DNA of 64,000 nt from Hyphomicrobiales bacterium (GCA_900473805.1 UCMS01000006.1:419736-483735); one strand, 5' to 3'. Positions 9,866 to 19,052 are shown, numbered from the stretch's first letter. Notes: generated by a model from the letters alone, not told the origin. Program-made: numbers and translations.

Positions 9866-10132
9866 CTACGATCTCGCGTTGGCGTTCCGCTGCCATCTCG
9901 GCGCAGGAAAGTCGATAACAAGGGCGGGGGCCCGGTTGGGTTCTGCGTACATGGTATCGCATTTTCGTTGATGCAAGCCAGGCAAAGTGATGATTTCGCA
10001 ATTCATCACTTCACTTTCCTGCGAGCGTTGCAACATTGCCTCGGCAAGTTCGGGCAGAAGCCCCTCGCCGCGCTGACGTGCAAGCTCGTGGAAAGAGCCA
10101 AAGCCCCTTTTGTCGACACCGTCCCTGCTCAT
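9866..10132 (-). CDS. Small hypothetical protein, translationally coupled to DUF2325 gene
   Basis: An 88-residue ORF whose ATG overlaps the stop of the upstream DUF2325 gene (ATGA) and is preceded by AAAGGA at a spacing of 9. That arrangement argues for real translation. The product is charged, with two cysteines (MNCEIITL, QRKCDTM) and a basic C-terminus (PRWQRNANARS). No family recognised. It sits between the DUF2325 and VOC genes on the same strand, so all three may share one mRNA. It could still be a spurious ORF. Confidence 0.5.
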   Translation of the reverse strand: MSRDGVDKRGFGSFHELARQRGEGLLPELAEAMLQRSQESEVMNCEIITLPGLHQRKCDTMYAEPNRAPALVIDFPAPRWQRNANARS

Positions 10133-10524
10133 CCGTTCGAGTTCCTTTCATTCAGTGTCTGCAAGGCGCGCTCGAGACTGGACTTCGAGCCGTTCCGCAG
10201 CGGAATGAAAGTCTTGCCGAACTTCTTGCAACCGCTCTTCACGCGCAGACACGCATCGTGACTGATACAGTCGATCGGGCAGAAGACGCAGTCGACAGAG
10301 GGAAGCACTGTGTCGATACGCGATACCGCTTCACGTAAACCCCCATCATGGTGAATTAGTTCCGCACCAAAATTGCTGGCGATCTGACGAAGATGCGCAA
10401 CCTGGCAATCACGCCCGCCGACATAGAGGAAACTCCGGACATCAGGCTGCTGCCGCGCACCCTGTTCGGCGCCGGTAACTGACCCGGAGATCTTCGGCTC
10501 CACGCGCATTTTCTTCTTCGCCAT
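10129..10524 (-). CDS. DUF2325 domain-containing protein
   Basis: A 131-residue protein with a basic N-terminus (MAKKKMRVEPK) and a Rossmann-like DUF2325 domain: FLYVGGRDCQVAHLRQIASNFGAELIHHDGG, then VDCVFCPIDCISHDACLRVK. The clustered cysteines suggest metal or redox sensing, but the molecular role of DUF2325 is unknown. AAGGGAGAG before the ATG supports the start. It is divergent from preT, sharing the 299-base region 10525-10823. Confidence 0.88.
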   Translation of the reverse strand: MAKKKMRVEPKISGSVTGAEQGARQQPDVRSFLYVGGRDCQVAHLRQIASNFGAELIHHDGGLREAVSRIDTVLPSVDCVFCPIDCISHDACLRVKSGCKKFGKTFIPLRNGSKSSLERALQTLNERNSNG

Positions 10525-10823
10525 GATGGTCTCTCCCTTAACGGCCCGTTACTGGACTCGGTCACTTCCGTCGATCCGTCAGCCATACAAAACATGATAA
10601 AAGGAGTAAAGTATTAAGTTGAGCAAACTTGTCATGTTTGTGCACGATTGAAGCCGATTGCGGCAACGCTATCCAGTCATTGAGCGAGGGGCTTGACGAC
10701 CGTCAAAAACCCAGCATTTGCGGGCTTTCCACACCGACAAATGCAAATTTTTACCGTTTGATAAAAGTTTGAACCTGAGTTACGCTTCCCTGCATCGCTT
10801 CGAATATAAAAGAGGGAACTGCG
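10525..10823. promoter_or_regulatory. Divergent promoter region, DUF2325 gene / preT
   Basis: An AT-rich 299-base intergenic region. It holds a weak RutR-like site (10750-10765) and a separate inverted repeat TTGAC-GACC-GTCAA (10693-10706) whose spacing does not fit RutR. No gene seen. Confidence 0.5.
10750..10765. promoter_or_regulatory. Weak RutR-like operator upstream of preT
   Basis: TTTACCGTTTGATAAA matches the E. coli RutR consensus TTGACCA-N2-TGGTCAA at 10 of 14 defined positions and shares the half-site TTTACC with the better site at 18902. It is about 60 bases before the preT ATG, a sensible operator position. Inference. Confidence 0.4.
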
Positions 10824-12185
10824 ATGCGAAGACTGGAACCAGGCCTTAAGGCCGGGCGGCTTGACGCTGCCGATTATGCAAAGAATTTCTCCGACCTGCA
10901 TCCACGCCTAGGCGATCACGAGGCCCTCGTTGCCTCCGACCGATGCTACTTCTGTCATGACGCGCCCTGCATGACGGCCTGTCCCACCGCCATCGATATC
11001 CCGATGTTCATCCGGCAGATATCGACTGGCAATCCGATCGGCGCGGCAAAGACCATCTTCGACCAGAACATTCTCGGCGGCATGTGCGCCCGCGTCTGTC
11101 CGACCGAAACGCTGTGCGAAGAGGCTTGCGTGCGCAACACGGCGGAAGAGCGCCCCGTCGAAATCGGCCGTCTGCAACGTTACGCTACGGACATCGCCAT
11201 CGAAGAAGGCCGCCAGTTCTACCGTCCGGCAGCGTCCTCCGGTCGCACGGTGGGGATCGTTGGTGCCGGCCCAGCCGGTCTCGCCGCCGCCCATCGGCTG
11301 GCCACCCACGGCCACCAGGTCACCATCTACGAAGCCCGCGAAAAGGCCGGCGGCCTCAACGAATACGGCATCGCCGCTTACAAGACGCCGAACGATTTCG
11401 CGCAGAAGGAAGTCGACTACATCCTGTCGCTCGGCAACATCGATGTGCTCGACGGCCAGATGATGGGCCGCGATTTCACCCTCGCCGATCTCCAGGCCAA
11501 GCACGACGCCGTCTTCATCGGCGCCGGCCTCGGCAACGTCAACGGGTTGAACATCCCCGGCGCCAAGATCAACGGCGTGCTCGACGCAGTCGAATTCATC
11601 GCCCATCTGCGCCAGGCCGACAGCAAGGCAGACGTTCCGGTCGGGCGTGACGTCGTCGTCATCGGCGGCGGCATGACCGCGATCGATGCCGCCGTCCAGG
11701 CCAAGCTTCTCGGCGCGGAGAACGTCACGATCTGCTACCGCCGTGGCAAGGAGCACATGAACGCCTCCGAGTTCGAGCAGGATCTCGCGACCTCGAAGGG
11801 TGTTCACATCCGCCACTGGCTGCAGCCGAAAGAAGTCGCCCATCATGGCGGACACTGTTCCTCGATCACCTTCGAATACACCCACCTCGAAAACGGCCTG
11901 ATGAAGGGCACCGGCCATACGACCGAGATCAAGGCGGACCAGATCCTGGTCGCGATCGGCCAGAAGCTCGACGGCCAGGGTCTAGACGGTCTCAAGGTTG
12001 AAGGCGGCAAGATCGCCATCGACGCCGAAGGCCGCACCTCGATCCCGGGTGTCTGGGCCGGCGGCGACTGCGCCTTCGGAGGCCAGGACCTGACGGTCTC
12101 TGCTGTCGCCATGGGCCGTGACGCGGCCGAAAGCATCAACCGCTCTCTCGCCGTTTTGACGGCGGGCGTGAGCGCAGTCGCATGA
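10824..12185 (+). CDS. preT: NAD-dependent dihydropyrimidine dehydrogenase, flavin/NAD subunit PreT
   Basis: A 453-residue glutamate-synthase-small-subunit-like oxidoreductase. The N-terminal region carries two Cys clusters for Fe-S binding (CYFCHDAPCMTACPT and CARVCPTETLCEEAC), followed by the FAD fold GIVGAGPAGLAAAHRL and the NAD(P) fold VVVIGGGMTAIDAA. With PreA it reduces uracil and thymine to the 5,6-dihydro compounds, the first step of reductive pyrimidine catabolism. GAGGGA precedes the ATG. preA follows after 27 bases, so the two form an operon. A cytoplasmic heteromer is expected. Confidence 0.95.
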   Translation: MRRLEPGLKAGRLDAADYAKNFSDLHPRLGDHEALVASDRCYFCHDAPCMTACPTAIDIPMFIRQISTGNPIGAAKTIFDQNILGGMCARVCPTETLCEEACVRNTAEERPVEIGRLQRYATDIAIEEGRQFYRPAASSGRTVGIVGAGPAGLAAAHRLATHGHQVTIYEAREKAGGLNEYGIAAYKTPNDFAQKEVDYILSLGNIDVLDGQMMGRDFTLADLQAKHDAVFIGAGLGNVNGLNIPGAKINGVLDAVEFIAHLRQADSKADVPVGRDVVVIGGGMTAIDAAVQAKLLGAENVTICYRRGKEHMNASEFEQDLATSKGVHIRHWLQPKEVAHHGGHCSSITFEYTHLENGLMKGTGHTTEIKADQILVAIGQKLDGQGLDGLKVEGGKIAIDAEGRTSIPGVWAGGDCAFGGQDLTVSAVAMGRDAAESINRSLAVLTAGVSAVA

Positions 12186-12212
12186 CGCACCCGCTCAGAG
12201 AGGATTTGAACA

Positions 12213-13526
12213 ATGGCTGATCTCCGCAACAACTTCGTCGGCATCAAGTCGCCAAACCCCTTCTGGCTCGCCTCTGCTCCGCCGACCGACAAGGCCTACA
12301 ACGTCGAGCGCGCCTTCAAGGCGGGCTGGGGCGGCGTCGTCTGGAAGACGCTCGGCTCGGAAGGCCCGCCGGTCGTCAACGTCAATGGCCCGCGCTACGG
12401 CGCAATCTGGGGCGCAGACCGCAGGCTCCTTGGCCTGAACAACATCGAACTGATCACCGACCGTCCCCTGCAGGTGAACCTGCAGGAGATGAAGATGGTC
12501 AAGATGAACTGGCCGGATCGGGCGCTTGTCGCCTCGATCATGGTCCCCTGTGTGGAGGAAGAGTGGAAGGCGATCCTGCCGCTGGTCGAAGAAACCGGCG
12601 CTGATGGCATCGAGCTCAACTTCGGCTGTCCGCACGGCATGTCCGAACGCGGCATGGGATCGGCCGTCGGTCAGGTACCGGAATACATCGAGATGGTCGT
12701 GCGCTGGTGCAAGCAATACACCCGCATGCCCGTCATCACCAAGCTGACGCCCAACATCACCGACATCCGCAACCCCGCCCGCGCCGCCAAGCGCGGCGGC
12801 ACAGATGCCGTGTCGCTGATCAACACGATCAACTCCATCGTATCGGTCGATCTCGACAACTTCTCGCCGAACCCCAGCATTGGCGGCAAAGGCAGCCATG
12901 GCGGCTATTGCGGCCCGGCCGTCAAGCCGATCGCGCTGAACATGGTCTCCGAAATCGCCCGCGATCCGGAAACCTATGGCCTGCCGATCTCCGGCATCGG
13001 CGGTGTGACGACCTGGCGTGATGCGGCCGAATTCCTGGCACTCGGTGCTGGCAACGTGCAGGTCTGCACGGCGGCCATGACCTATGGCTTCAAGATCGTC
13101 CAGGAAATGATCACCGGCCTCAACAACTGGATGGATGCCAAGGGCCATCAGAGCCTCGACGACATCTGTGGCCGCGCTGTCCCGAATGTTACCGACTGGA
13201 AGTACCTGAACCTCAACTATGTGGCCAAGGCCCATATCGATCAGGATGCCTGCATCAAGTGCGGCCGCTGCCACATCGCCTGCGAAGACACCTCGCACCA
13301 GGCGATCACCAGCATCGTCGATGGCGTCAGGAAGTTCGAGGTGATGGAAGACGAGTGCGTCGGCTGCAATCTCTGCGTCAACGTCTGTCCTGTCGAGAAC
13401 TGCATCACCATGGTCGGCCTTGAACCCGGCACACTTGACCAGCGCACCGGCAAGCCGGTCGACCCGAACTACGCCAACTGGACGACCCATCCGAACAATC
13501 CGATGGCAGTCCAGGCAGCAGAGTAA
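12213..13526 (+). CDS. preA: NAD-dependent dihydropyrimidine dehydrogenase, catalytic subunit PreA
   Basis: A 437-residue protein with a dihydroorotate-dehydrogenase-like FMN barrel (NNFVGIKSPNPFWLASAPPT; substrate region ELNFGCPHG) and a C-terminal ferredoxin domain with two 4Fe-4S motifs, CIKCGRCHIAC and CVGCNLCVNVCPVENC. It catalyses the reduction of the pyrimidine ring with electrons passed from PreT. It is the last gene of the unit; a strong terminator follows within 10 bases of the stop. Hydrolytic steps of the pathway are encoded at 19-22 kb. Confidence 0.96.
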   Translation: MADLRNNFVGIKSPNPFWLASAPPTDKAYNVERAFKAGWGGVVWKTLGSEGPPVVNVNGPRYGAIWGADRRLLGLNNIELITDRPLQVNLQEMKMVKMNWPDRALVASIMVPCVEEEWKAILPLVEETGADGIELNFGCPHGMSERGMGSAVGQVPEYIEMVVRWCKQYTRMPVITKLTPNITDIRNPARAAKRGGTDAVSLINTINSIVSVDLDNFSPNPSIGGKGSHGGYCGPAVKPIALNMVSEIARDPETYGLPISGIGGVTTWRDAAEFLALGAGNVQVCTAAMTYGFKIVQEMITGLNNWMDAKGHQSLDDICGRAVPNVTDWKYLNLNYVAKAHIDQDACIKCGRCHIACEDTSHQAITSIVDGVRKFEVMEDECVGCNLCVNVCPVENCITMVGLEPGTLDQRTGKPVDPNYANWTTHPNNPMAVQAAE

Positions 13527-13533
13527 AACAGAT

Positions 13534-13570
13534 GGTCTGCCCGGCCATCTGAGACCGGGCAGACCGTTTT
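13534..13570 (+). terminator. Intrinsic terminator of preTA
   Basis: Eleven-base perfect stem GGTCTGCCCGG (13534-13544) / CCGGGCAGACC (13555-13565) with a 10-base loop, followed by GTTTT. It begins 8 bases after the preA stop. Confidence 0.88.
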
Positions 13571-13688
13571 CCATTTCGGCGTTTTCACTGCAGATTCAGG
13601 GAATCTTTAGCCCTTGGCGGCGACAATATCTGTAAGGGTCACTTAACCCCTCAATTCTTCTGGGGTTTCCTTTGCGGGCATTGTAAAT

Positions 13689-16367
13689 ATGGCGGCGACC
13701 ACGACAAAACGGGATCCCAGGCAGTACTGGACTGCGCGCCTGCAGATAGTCGTGCCCAGTCTTCTGGTCCTCTTTGCGATTATCGTTTCAGCCTCTTACG
13801 CCGACCGCCAGCAACGACAGATCGACCGACAATTCAGCCGCGACGCCGTTCAAGAGCAACTGGGCACCATCAGAACCAAGCTCGAAGGCAATATCAACGC
13901 CAACATTCGCCTGCTCCAGGGGCTTGTCGCCGTCATCAGCACGGAACCCTATGTCTCGCAGCAGAGGTTCGCGGCGCTGGCTGAGAACCTCCTTGCCATC
14001 CCCTCCCAGCTACGCAACGTCGCGGCAGCCCCGGACATGACGACGGCCTTCGTCTATCCCTATGAACGAAACCGCACCTTCATTGGAAGGCAAATCCTCA
14101 GCGCACCTGAGGATGCTCGACTGCTGCGCGCCCTGAAAGACGGCCAGACGGTCATCATTGGCCCCAATCCGCTTAACAATGGCACCCAGGGCCTGATTAT
14201 CGCACTGCCCGTCCGCATGGTGAACGACCGAGGCCAACCGGCCTTCTGGGGTAGCGTGATCGGTATAGTCGATCTGCCTCGCGTCTATGACGACAGCGGA
14301 CTGTTGGCAAATGATCTTCCCTTGCGACTGGTCGTGGCCAAGAAGACAATGGACCATACCGGTTCATCCATCATTTTCGGCGATCACAACGTCTTCGACC
14401 AGGATCCGATCCGTATGCTGATCGATCTCGGAAACGACCAGTGGACGATTGCCGCGATCCCACACGAAGGTTGGGGCACCGGCACCACCCTCTCCGGCGT
14501 CGTGCGGCTGGGCATATTCCTCGTGGCGTCCACGATCTCCGCCATCGTGATCTGGGTCGCGTTGTTGATGATGGAGAGGCAGAAGAACTACGCCGCCCTC
14601 CACCAGCGTGAGGAGCAATTGACCGCCTTGTCCAGCCGTCTCAACCTGGCACTCGAGACCTCCAGTATCGGGATCTGGGAGCTCGACACCACCTCCGGTG
14701 ATATTCAGTGGGACGAGCGGATGTACCAGCTCTATGGTATCGATCGCAGTGTAGCGCCTTGTTACGACATCTGGAAATCCTGTGTTGATGCAGATGATCT
14801 GGTGGAGACGGACCGACGTCTCGCCGAGGCGATCAGAGACGGGAAAACCTACGAGACGCAGTTTCGCATCGATCGCTTCGGCGAAATTCGCCATATCCGC
14901 GCCGTCGGAACGGCCTACCAAAACCAGCAGGGCCGGATCAGCGTGCTGGGAGTCAACTGGGATGTCAGCGCTGACGTGCGGTTGCAGGAAGAACTGCGCG
15001 AAGCGCAACGGCAGACCGAACAGCAGAATGCAGCGCTCGACGCGGCCCGGAAACGGATGGAGCACAATTCGCTCCACGACGCTCTGACGGGCCTCCCAAA
15101 CCGTCGTTTCCTCGATCAGACGCTGGCGACCGCGCTTTACGATACCTCCGGGCAATTGACGATCCTTCATCTCGACCTGGACCGCTTCAAGGAGATCAAC
15201 GACACTCTCGGCCACGGTGCCGGTGACGCGATCCTGCGTCATGTGGCGACCGAATTGCAGCAAGCGGTTGACCAGGGTGACTTCGTCGCCCGGATCGGCG
15301 GTGACGAATTCGTCGTCATATGTCTGAAGCCGCTTGATCCGGACGGGGCGACGGCCCTCGGAGAGCGCCTGATAGGCGCAATCAACCAGCCCATCATTTA
15401 CAATGGCCATGAATGCCGCGTAGGCGCCTCCATTGGCATCGCCATGCGGCAGCAGGGCTCGATTTCGGCAGAACAGTTGCTCGTCAATGCCGATATCGCA
15501 CTCTATGAAGCCAAGCGGCGTGGGCGCAATCGCGTCGAACACTTCAACGACAGCCTGCGGGCCCGCACCATCAACGTCAAACAGACGGCAGATGCCATCC
15601 TGCGCTCGCTCGCGGATGACGACTTCGTCGCGTGGTACCAGCCTCAGTTTGACGCCACTACGCTTCAAATCAACGGTGCCGAAGCACTCGCCCGGTGGAA
15701 CCACCCCAAGAAAGGCATACTGACGCCCGACAAGTTTCTCGAGATTGCCGAAAGCCTGAATGTCGTTTCTCAGATCGACGCCAGCATTTTGGAGCAGGCA
15801 CTGGCCCAGCTGTCACGCTGGAGATCCCTTGACCTCGGCATTGAACATGTCTCGGTCAACATATCCGCACAGCGCCTCTTCGAGGACAAACTGATCGACC
15901 GCATCGAGAAGCTGGCATTGAAGCCGGGAAGCCTCTCCTTCGAATTGCTGGAATCGATTTCGTTCGACGACAAGGCGGACGCTGTCGCCGAAAGTCTCGA
16001 CCGGATAAGAACCCATGGGATCGCGATCGAGATTGATGATTTCGGCACCGGCTATGCGTCGATCCTATCGCTGATCAAGCTCTCCCCCAGCCGACTGAAG
16101 ATCGATCGCCAGCTCGTCGCCCCGGTCGTAGAGAATGCCACGCAGCGCCGGTTGATCAGCTCCATTGTCGATATCGGCCGTTCTTTCGGAGTGGGCATCG
16201 TCGCGGAAGGCGTCGAGACGATGGAGCATGCCGCCATCCTGCGCGATCTCGGCTGCCAGACGCTGCAGGGTTATGCCCTCGCCCGACCCATGAGCGCCGA
16301 TGGCTTCGTGGATTTCGCTCTCCGGTATGCGGCAGACAACGGTTTTGCCCTGCCCCGCACCGCCTGA
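13689..16367 (+). CDS. CHASE-PAS-GGDEF-EAL protein (cyclic-di-GMP turnover)
   Basis: An 892-residue membrane sensor. TM helix 1 is at about 18-38, a periplasmic CHASE-like domain covers about 60-250 (FAALAENLLAIPSQLRNVAAAP), and TM2 is at about 276-297. A PAS domain (320-435), a coiled coil, GGDEF and EAL domains follow. The GGDEF motif is intact (IGGDEFVVI, residues 537-541) and EAL is intact (GAEALARWNHP, 665-667), with FEIDDFGTGYASL-like downstream residues (IEIDDFGTGYASI), so both synthesis and hydrolysis of c-di-GMP are possible. The inhibitory RxxD site is replaced by DQGD. Monocistronic by spacing; the ligand is unknown. Confidence 0.94.
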   Translation: MAATTTKRDPRQYWTARLQIVVPSLLVLFAIIVSASYADRQQRQIDRQFSRDAVQEQLGTIRTKLEGNINANIRLLQGLVAVISTEPYVSQQRFAALAENLLAIPSQLRNVAAAPDMTTAFVYPYERNRTFIGRQILSAPEDARLLRALKDGQTVIIGPNPLNNGTQGLIIALPVRMVNDRGQPAFWGSVIGIVDLPRVYDDSGLLANDLPLRLVVAKKTMDHTGSSIIFGDHNVFDQDPIRMLIDLGNDQWTIAAIPHEGWGTGTTLSGVVRLGIFLVASTISAIVIWVALLMMERQKNYAALHQREEQLTALSSRLNLALETSSIGIWELDTTSGDIQWDERMYQLYGIDRSVAPCYDIWKSCVDADDLVETDRRLAEAIRDGKTYETQFRIDRFGEIRHIRAVGTAYQNQQGRISVLGVNWDVSADVRLQEELREAQRQTEQQNAALDAARKRMEHNSLHDALTGLPNRRFLDQTLATALYDTSGQLTILHLDLDRFKEINDTLGHGAGDAILRHVATELQQAVDQGDFVARIGGDEFVVICLKPLDPDGATALGERLIGAINQPIIYNGHECRVGASIGIAMRQQGSISAEQLLVNADIALYEAKRRGRNRVEHFNDSLRARTINVKQTADAILRSLADDDFVAWYQPQFDATTLQINGAEALARWNHPKKGILTPDKFLEIAESLNVVSQIDASILEQALAQLSRWRSLDLGIEHVSVNISAQRLFEDKLIDRIEKLALKPGSLSFELLESISFDDKADAVAESLDRIRTHGIAIEIDDFGTGYASILSLIKLSPSRLKIDRQLVAPVVENATQRRLISSIVDIGRSFGVGIVAEGVETMEHAAILRDLGCQTLQGYALARPMSADGFVDFALRYAADNGFALPRTA

Positions 16368-16395
16368 CGACGTGGCGCGGTCTGCAGAACCGTAA

Positions 16396-17037
16396 TCAAC
16401 CGCCGAACAGGTTGAGGCTCTGGCCGGCAGCCATGGCCGCATAGGCCAACGCGCCGAAATAGCCGAGCGTCAGCAAAACCATCAGATGTCCGGCTGCAAC
16501 GACAGCACCGTCCCGCTGCGAAATACCGGTGGAGAGCAGCAGGATCGCCACACCAGGCAGTGTGTTGGAGAAGGGGATGAAGGACAGCGGCATCATCAAA
16601 AGCACGCCTGCTGCCGTCAGCACCAGCCCGTTGATGCGGTTGGTCACGGCACCGGTCGTCAGCGCAAGCAGCCGCGGCCGCACGAAACGGTCGACCTTGC
16701 GCAGGATGGTCAGCCCGCGCTGCAGCACCGGCACGAGCTTGCCGGTATCGAGCTTGCGATCCGCCACTTTCGCCGGCAACCACGGAAAGCGGTTGAACGT
16801 GACCGCGATCCCGATCAGCACGATGCCCGCACCGAAGACGGTCGAGACACCGGGAATGGACACCGGCACCAGGAACGGCAGAGACAACAGTCCGCACAAC
16901 AGCAGCAGCCCGCTTTCGCCCATGGTCTGCAGGATTTCCCGGAGCGTGACGTGTTCGCCGTCCATCGAGGCGATCACCTCTTCCAGCACCGCGCTGGTGC
17001 TTCGGTCTGTATCGTGGAAGCCGATCGTCGTTGTCAT
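16396..17037 (-). CDS. exoD: ExoD family protein (exopolysaccharide-related membrane protein)
   Basis: A 213-residue protein with the cytosolic ExoD start (LREILQTMGESGLLLLCGLLSLPFLVPVSIPG) and four to five hydrophobic segments. ExoD is known in Sinorhizobium for effects on exopolysaccharide and alkali tolerance; the molecular activity is unclear. The start at ATG 17037 is chosen because the longer reading begins with TTG. It is convergent with the GGDEF-EAL gene, with 28 bases between the stops, and divergent from a DMT transporter. Confidence 0.88.
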   Translation of the reverse strand: MTTTIGFHDTDRSTSAVLEEVIASMDGEHVTLREILQTMGESGLLLLCGLLSLPFLVPVSIPGVSTVFGAGIVLIGIAVTFNRFPWLPAKVADRKLDTGKLVPVLQRGLTILRKVDRFVRPRLLALTTGAVTNRINGLVLTAAGVLLMMPLSFIPFSNTLPGVAILLLSTGISQRDGAVVAAGHLMVLLTLGYFGALAYAAMAAGQSLNLFGG

Positions 17038-17182
17038 CAGAGCCGCTTTCAATTAAGTCCGGGACAGATCTGTCATGGGCGAAGCAATGCGGCTGCGCCT
17101 CAAGCCGCAGATGAATGACAATACCGGCCCGGTCAAGTCACACCGACGAGGATGACAGATTCCTGTGGCTGCGAGATGAAGC

Positions 17183-18124
17183 ATGACCGAAAACGTCGAC
17201 GTGCCAGCCGCTCCCGCCAATCGCCACACCGTTCATGCCAAGGGCCGCGAAAAAGTTCTTGCCCATGCCGCCATGCTGCTCTTTGCGGCCTTGATCGCGG
17301 GCTCTTTCTCCTTCGGTGGTATGGCCGCGCAGCATCTGGAAGCCGGACCGCTGACGCTGTGGCGTTACCTGATGACCATGGTCGTGATGGGCGTCCTGAC
17401 GTTTGGCATTCTCCGCGTGCCGTTCACCAAGCCGCGCCGCGTCTGGCGCTATGCCCTGCTGGGCGGCCTGATCGCCATTTACATGCTGACGATGTTTGCA
17501 GCCCTCGAGTTCACCAGCCCCGTGCAGACCGGTGCCGTCTTCACCCTGATGCCACTGATCAGCGCGGGCTTTGCGCTGGTCTTCATCGGCCAGAAGACCA
17601 GACCCGACGTGTTGATCGCCCTTGTCATCGCCGCGCTCGGCGCAATCTGGGTGATCTTCCGGGCCGATATCGGCGCGATCCTGTCCTTCGATGTCGGGCG
17701 CGGCGAGTTGATCTACTTCGTCGGCGTCGTCTGCCACGGCGCCTATGTGCCGCTGATCCGCAAGTTCGGCCAAGGCGAAAACCCGGTCGCGTTCGGTTTC
17801 TGGGTGGTGGTCTTCACGATCCCCTGGCTTCTGCCCACGGGCGCCGTACCGCTGGCCGAGACGGATTTCGCAGCACTTCCGGGCACCGTCTGGGCGACCA
17901 TCGCCTATCTGTCGATCGTCACGACGGCGATCACATTCATGCTGCTGCAATACGCATCCATGCGCCTCCCAGCGCCCAAGGTGCTCGGATATGGCTACCT
18001 GACCCCAACCTTCATCATCCTGCTGGAGGGCCTGCTCGGCCACGGCTGGGCAAGCCCGGCCGTTTTTCTCGGCGCGCTCGTGACCGCCGCTGGCCTTCTG
18101 GTGATGGGGCTGCTCAGGGATTGA
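17183..18124 (+). CDS. DMT superfamily transporter (EamA type)
   Basis: A 313-residue protein with about ten TM helices in two EamA repeats (for example AAMLLFAALIAGSFSFGGMAA and WATIAYLSIVTTAITFMLLQY). EamA carriers export metabolites or amino acids; the substrate is not predictable. Its stop overlaps the convergent rutR stop by 11 bases. Its adjacency to the RutR regulon is suggestive but not evidence of pyrimidine transport. Confidence 0.88.
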   Translation: MTENVDVPAAPANRHTVHAKGREKVLAHAAMLLFAALIAGSFSFGGMAAQHLEAGPLTLWRYLMTMVVMGVLTFGILRVPFTKPRRVWRYALLGGLIAIYMLTMFAALEFTSPVQTGAVFTLMPLISAGFALVFIGQKTRPDVLIALVIAALGAIWVIFRADIGAILSFDVGRGELIYFVGVVCHGAYVPLIRKFGQGENPVAFGFWVVVFTIPWLLPTGAVPLAETDFAALPGTVWATIAYLSIVTTAITFMLLQYASMRLPAPKVLGYGYLTPTFIILLEGLLGHGWASPAVFLGALVTAAGLLVMGLLRD

Positions 18125-18767
18125 CGCCTAACTTCAGGATCAGGCCGCTGACGAACAGTCCCTCGAGGAAGTGAGCGGCCTCTTCGAAGCGCTCGGCCCC
18201 ATCGCGTCCCTCGCCCAGCACCGCCTTAACCTGCACGTCGAAATCCGCATAATGCTGGGTCGTCGACCAGATCGAGAAGATCATGTGGTGCGGATCGCAG
18301 TCCCGCACTTTGCCGGCCGCAATCCAGGCGCGGATAACCTCGGCCTTCTCGTCCACCAGATCCTTCAACGGGCCTTCCAGAACACCCATGATATGTGGCG
18401 CGCCCTGCAGGATTTCGTTGGCAAAGAGCCGGCTTTCGCGCGGAAATTCTCGGGCCATTTCCAGCTTGCGTCGGATATAGGACCGGATCTCTTCCTCCGG
18501 ATCGCCCTCGGCATCGAAAGCCGCCAGCGGTTCCAGCCAGTTCTCCAGCACCCGGTCGATCAGCGCCCGATGCATCGCCTCCTTGGTACGGAAATAATAA
18601 AGCAGATTCGGCTTCGACATGCCCGCGACCTCGGCAATCTGGTCAATCGTCGAGCCATGAAATCCCCGCTGCGAAAACACCTCCAGCGCCGCTTCCAGGA
18701 TGAGCTCCTCTTTTTCCTCCTGGATCCGCGTCCGCCTCTGAGTTTGCGCCGCTCTCGGTATGGCCAT
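18114..18767 (-). CDS. rutR: RutR-type TetR-family regulator of pyrimidine catabolism
   Basis: A 217-residue TetR-fold protein. The HTH segment (FSQRGFHGSTIDQIAEVAGMSKPNLLYYF) and the ligand-domain signature (IFSIWSTTQHYADF) are near-identical in pattern to E. coli RutR, which binds uracil or thymine and then leaves its operators. The start at 18767 (MAIPRAAQ) follows a GGGGAA site; upstream in-frame codons add unrelated sequence. It faces the beta-ureidopropionase gene across a 285-base region that contains a good RutR box, which supports local control of the operon by pyrimidines. Confidence 0.9.
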   Translation of the reverse strand: MAIPRAAQTQRRTRIQEEKEELILEAALEVFSQRGFHGSTIDQIAEVAGMSKPNLLYYFRTKEAMHRALIDRVLENWLEPLAAFDAEGDPEEEIRSYIRRKLEMAREFPRESRLFANEILQGAPHIMGVLEGPLKDLVDEKAEVIRAWIAAGKVRDCDPHHMIFSIWSTTQHYADFDVQVKAVLGEGRDGAERFEEAAHFLEGLFVSGLILKLGVNP

Positions 18768-18901
18768 GTTGAACGTATTCCCCGCTAACGTCTTGAACTC
18801 GCTACTGATAATCGGCGCATAAATTCTGTGCAATTGCCGAGATTTTTGTCGTAGATTTTTGCCAAATTCAGCTTGAGTGCACCGATGGAAGCTGTAATGT
18901 T

Positions 18902-18917
18902 TTACCAGTCGGTCAAA
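18902..18917. promoter_or_regulatory. RutR-like operator
   Basis: TTTACCAGTCGGTCAA matches the known E. coli RutR palindrome TTGACCA-N2-TGGTCAA at 12 of 14 defined positions. It lies between rutR and the divergent hydrolase gene, about 135 bases from either start. The match is seen in sequence; occupancy by RutR is inferred. Confidence 0.75.
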
Positions 18918-19052
18918 TTATTGGACAGATGTCAAATAAAGGCAACTGCCGATACGACAGCGGAAAAGACAAATATAAACCGCTGCTGTTGACCTCGGGA
19001 ACTCGGGAGTTGGGCGCAAGATCCGGCTCCCAAAAACAGGTGAGGATCAGCA

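Noticed and set aside
10693-10706. TTGAC-GACC-GTCAA as a RutR operator
   Set aside because: RutR sites need six bases between TTGAC and GTCAA; here there are four. It may be another operator.
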